Shown here: positions 6,952-8,292 of the stretch, in pieces
Numbering within the stretch: position 1 is the first letter of the stretch
Layout: each line of letters begins with the position of its first letter
Assembly: GCA_025363375.1 (NCBI GenBank)
Contig: JANYDZ010000671.1
Location: 1-8,292, forward strand
Direction: 5' to 3'
DNA: 8,292 nucleotides
DNA from: Hyphomicrobiales bacterium
GTDB taxonomy: Bacteria; Pseudomonadota; Alphaproteobacteria; Rhizobiales; Beijerinckiaceae
Program-made: the position numbers and the translations under genes
The notes under the pieces: generated by a model
Databases searched by the model: none
What the model saw: the letters and a program-made list of their open reading frames with translations, nothing else
Told to the model about the DNA's origin: nothing

Positions 6952-7611
6952 TCATTCCGCCGCGATCCCTGTTCCTATCTGACAGGCGACTCCGGTTCCG
7001 CCCAGCCCGCAGTAGCCGCCGGGATTCTTGGCGAGATATTGCTGGTGATGGGCTTCGGCGTAGTAAAATTCCGGAGCATCAAGAATTTCGGTCGTAACCG
7101 GGCCAAGGCCCCTGGAGGCGAGCGCTGCCGCATAGGTTGCTTTCGACGACAGCGCCGCCGCGCTTTGGACTGGCGAATAGACGTAAATGCCGGAGCGGTA
7201 TTGCGTGCCGACATCGTTGCCCTGTCGCATGCCCTGCGTGGGATTGTGACTTTCCCAAAAGCATTTCAGCAACTGGCCAAAGCCGATCTTGTTCGGATCA
7301 TAGACGACAAGCACGACTTCGTTGTGTCCGGTGAGGCCCGAGCAGACTTCCTCATAGGTGGGATTTTTGGTCATGCCGGCGGCGTAGCCGACAGCGGTGA
7401 CGCAAATCCCCTCGCCAAGCTCCCAGAATTTCCGCTCGGCGCCCCAAAAGCAGCCGAGGCCGAAAATGACTTGCTCCGACCCGGCAGGCCAGGGCGCTTT
7501 CAACGTCGCGCCGCTCACAAAATGGCGGTCGGCGGTCGGAATGGGCGCGTTCCGGCCGGGCAACGCTTCCGACGCTTGGGGAAGATTGGCGCTTTTGCGA
7601 AAGCTGAACAT
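6952..7611 (-). CDS. msrA: Peptide methionine-S-sulfoxide reductase MsrA
   Basis: The 219-residue enzyme reduces the S-epimer of methionine sulfoxide in proteins back to methionine, with thioredoxin recycling. The catalytic motif GLGCFWGAE is at 51-59 with Cys54 as the nucleophile. GHNEVV (95-100) and NDVGTQYRS (132-140) are the other conserved active-site segments. The C-terminal [15 protein letters not shown] (196-210) provides resolving cysteines Cys201 and Cys210, matching the E. coli three-cysteine type except for one extra Ala before the last. The 50-residue N-terminal arm (MFSFRKS...EALPGR...IPTADRHFV) matches what I recall of alphaproteobacterial MsrA. The ATG at 7611 is chosen because AGAGGAG at 7618-7624 is six bases ahead; a longer reading frame from 7668 has no such site and adds 19 unlikely residues. 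Likely cytoplasmic. No MsrB lies in the window. It is 81 nt downstream of a small membrane-protein gene on the same strand and convergent with the Rid-like gene. Confidence 0.97.
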   Translation of the reverse strand: MFSFRKSANLPQASEALPGRNAPIPTADRHFVSGATLKAPWPAGSEQVIFGLGCFWGAERKFWELGEGICVTAVGYAAGMTKNPTYEEVCSGLTGHNEVVLVVYDPNKIGFGQLLKCFWESHNPTQGMRQGNDVGTQYRSGIYVYSPVQSAAALSSKATYAAALASRGLGPVTTEILDAPEFYYAEAHHQQYLAKNPGGYCGLGGTGVACQIGTGIAAE

Positions 7612-7617
7612 CTGCCG

Positions 7618-7624
7618 CTCCTCT
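7618..7624 (-). promoter_or_regulatory. Ribosome binding site deciding the msrA start
   Basis: AGAGGAG on the minus strand, six bases before the ATG at 7611. It excludes the longer reading frame that begins at 7668. Confidence 0.65.
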
Positions 7625-7692
7625 GCTGATTTCGTAGACAATCTGGTGATTCTTCCGGTCGTTGGCAAGTTGCGGAGAAACTCGCATCGACT

Positions 7693-8010
7693 TCAGGGCC
7701 CTCGCTTGGGGATATGATCGATCGCGCCTTTGCGGGTGCGCGCGACGCCCATCAGCAAAAGACCGCCCAGAAACAGACACAACCAGACCGGCAGACGCAG
7801 TAAAGCAGTCAAAACGGGATCCCAAAGCAAGGGATGGATATTGCGGGCCACAGCTCGCTCCATGCCTGGCAAGCGTGTCTGCCCCACGTCGAACAGCGGC
7901 GTGACGCTGAACTCGCCACCGGCGATCGACCGCGTTCCGTCAACAACAAGGGACGCAAACCCGGCTGCCAGCATGAGCGCCGCGACAACGCGGAAAAGGA
8001 TGCGAAACAT
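7693..8010 (-). CDS. Small two-helix membrane protein, function unknown
   Basis: The 105-residue product has a hydrophobic segment at about 5-23 (FRVVAALMLAAGFASLVVDG in part) and a second at about 73-90 (LPVWLCLFLGGLLLMGVA). They are separated by a polar loop holding VTPLFDVG and HPLLWDPVLTALLRLP, and the chain ends in a basic tail (RTRKG...PKRG). The pattern VVDGTRSIAG, then VTPL, then PLLWDPV fits a small conserved membrane protein I recall from Hyphomicrobiales, sometimes labelled by databases as a PetM-family cytochrome b6f subunit. That label is unlikely to reflect function here. I take the ATG at 8010 because it opens directly with the first helix; the frame extends to 8127 but those 39 residues are Arg/Ser-rich and lack support. 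The ribosome site is weak. It sits 81 nt upstream of msrA on the same strand, so the two could be cotranscribed. Confidence 0.65.
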   Translation of the reverse strand: MFRILFRVVAALMLAAGFASLVVDGTRSIAGGEFSVTPLFDVGQTRLPGMERAVARNIHPLLWDPVLTALLRLPVWLCLFLGGLLLMGVARTRKGAIDHIPKRGP

Positions 8011-8080
8011 GTTGAACCGTGGGTTGTCCGAAGATCGTCTGCTTAATCCGGCATGCCGCCGCTGTCCATTGAAGGCTTTC

Positions 8081-8149
8081 CTACGCCGGGGGAAGGTCGA
8101 AAATTCCGGCTGGATCGGGGACCTCAATTTCGCGCGAGGGCGGGGTCAT
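8081..8149 (-). other. Short open frame next to the insertion-sequence end; possible remnant
   Basis: An ATG at 8149 with GGAG seven bases ahead opens a 22-codon frame (starting MTPPSREIEVPDP, ending IFDLPPA) that stops at 8081. A run of five G on the plus strand (8088-8092) lies just before the stop. With one more base in that run, the frame would continue with PGVGKPSMDSGGMPD and a natural stop. It could be a small peptide, a broken gene tail, or chance. The stretch 8011-8169 holds nothing else I can name. Confidence 0.15.
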
Positions 8150-8151
8150 GG

Positions 8152-8169
8152 CAGGGCTCCGAATCCATG
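8152..8169. repeat. Candidate terminal inverted repeat of the ISAs1-type element
   Basis: CAGGGCTCCGAATCCATG begins two bases before the transposase stop when read inward and faces into the element. ISAs1-type ends commonly open with CAGGG, and the distance to the transposase stop is plausible. The other end lies outside the window, so neither the partner repeat nor the target duplication can be seen. Confidence 0.3.
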
Positions 8170-8292
8170 TTAACGGCCGGCGTTGTCGAGTAGCGCGAAC
8201 AGGTATGCTGGGTCCCATCCGGCGATTTTGCGTCGCAGCTTTATGCTGTTTTTGTCCTTTGCGGCGCGCACGAGATTGATGGCGAAGTGGCG
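8170..8292 (-). CDS. ISAs1-type transposase, C-terminal end only
   Basis: Reading in from the right edge on the minus strand, one frame is open for 40 codons and ends with TAA at 8170-8172. It begins RHFAINLVRAAKDKNS, continues with IKLRRKIAGWDPAYL, and ends FALLDNAGR. The order LNL-(K/D-rich)-S-IK-x-RRK-x-AGWD-x-x-YL is the signature of the very C-terminus of ISAs1-family (H-repeat-associated) DDE transposases, as I recall it. The catalytic residues lie beyond the window, so I cannot tell whether the element is intact. It is oriented with its 3' end toward the small membrane-protein gene, 159 bases before that gene's start. Confidence 0.72.
   Translation of the reverse strand, partial: RHFAINLVRAAKDKNSIKLRRKIAGWDPAYLFALLDNAGR

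Noticed and set aside
8011..8127. N-terminal extension of the small membrane protein to the start at 8127
   Set aside because: The 39 added residues are Arg/Ser/Pro-rich, without a ribosome site. The ATG at 8010 begins directly with the first membrane helix.

Overview
This window looks like chromosomal DNA of a high-GC alphaproteobacterium, most likely of the order Hyphomicrobiales (Rhizobiales; a Beijerinckiaceae, Methylocystaceae or Bradyrhizobium-like relative). The reasons are a strong G/C bias at third codon positions, an MsrA with the long N-terminal arm I associate with this group, a small two-helix membrane protein of a type I recall from it, and an orphan Bug-family solute-binding protein. 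This placement is inference; there is no rRNA or tRNA to anchor it.

Layout. From the left edge to about 5.2 kb everything lies on the minus strand. In transcription order it runs: a beta-propeller protein with LVIVD-type repeats (4019-5230), a Bug/TctC-type periplasmic binding protein (3008-3985), an SbcD/YhaO-like metallophosphoesterase (1748-2980), and an SbcC/YhaN-like coiled-coil ATPase that runs off the left edge (1-1748). Gaps are 33 nt, 27 nt, then a TGATG stop/start overlap, so all four could share one transcript. The last two are a well-known partner pair for DNA-end processing and are functionally unrelated to the first two. Divergently, on the plus strand, lie a ketopantoate-reductase-fold oxidoreductase (5245-6240) and, 13 nt later, a protein with two RidA-like halves (6254-6925). 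These meet the minus-strand msrA (6952-7611) convergently. Upstream of msrA on the same strand is a 105-residue membrane protein (7693-8010). The right edge holds the last 40 codons of a probable ISAs1-type transposase (8170-8292, minus).

How it may work together. The propeller protein, the Bug binding protein, the reductase and the tandem Rid protein form a compact divergent cluster that looks like a small-molecule catabolic or detoxification module: solute capture, an NAD(P)H-dependent reductase, imine/enamine-type handling, and a propeller protein of unknown chemistry. That module is the least ordinary part of the window, but its substrate cannot be read from sequence. The yhaO/yhaN-like pair and msrA are housekeeping maintenance genes (DNA repair and protein-oxidation repair). 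I see no CRISPR array, defence system, tRNA or prophage. The only mobile signal is the transposase tail. There is no gene-free stretch over 300 bases.
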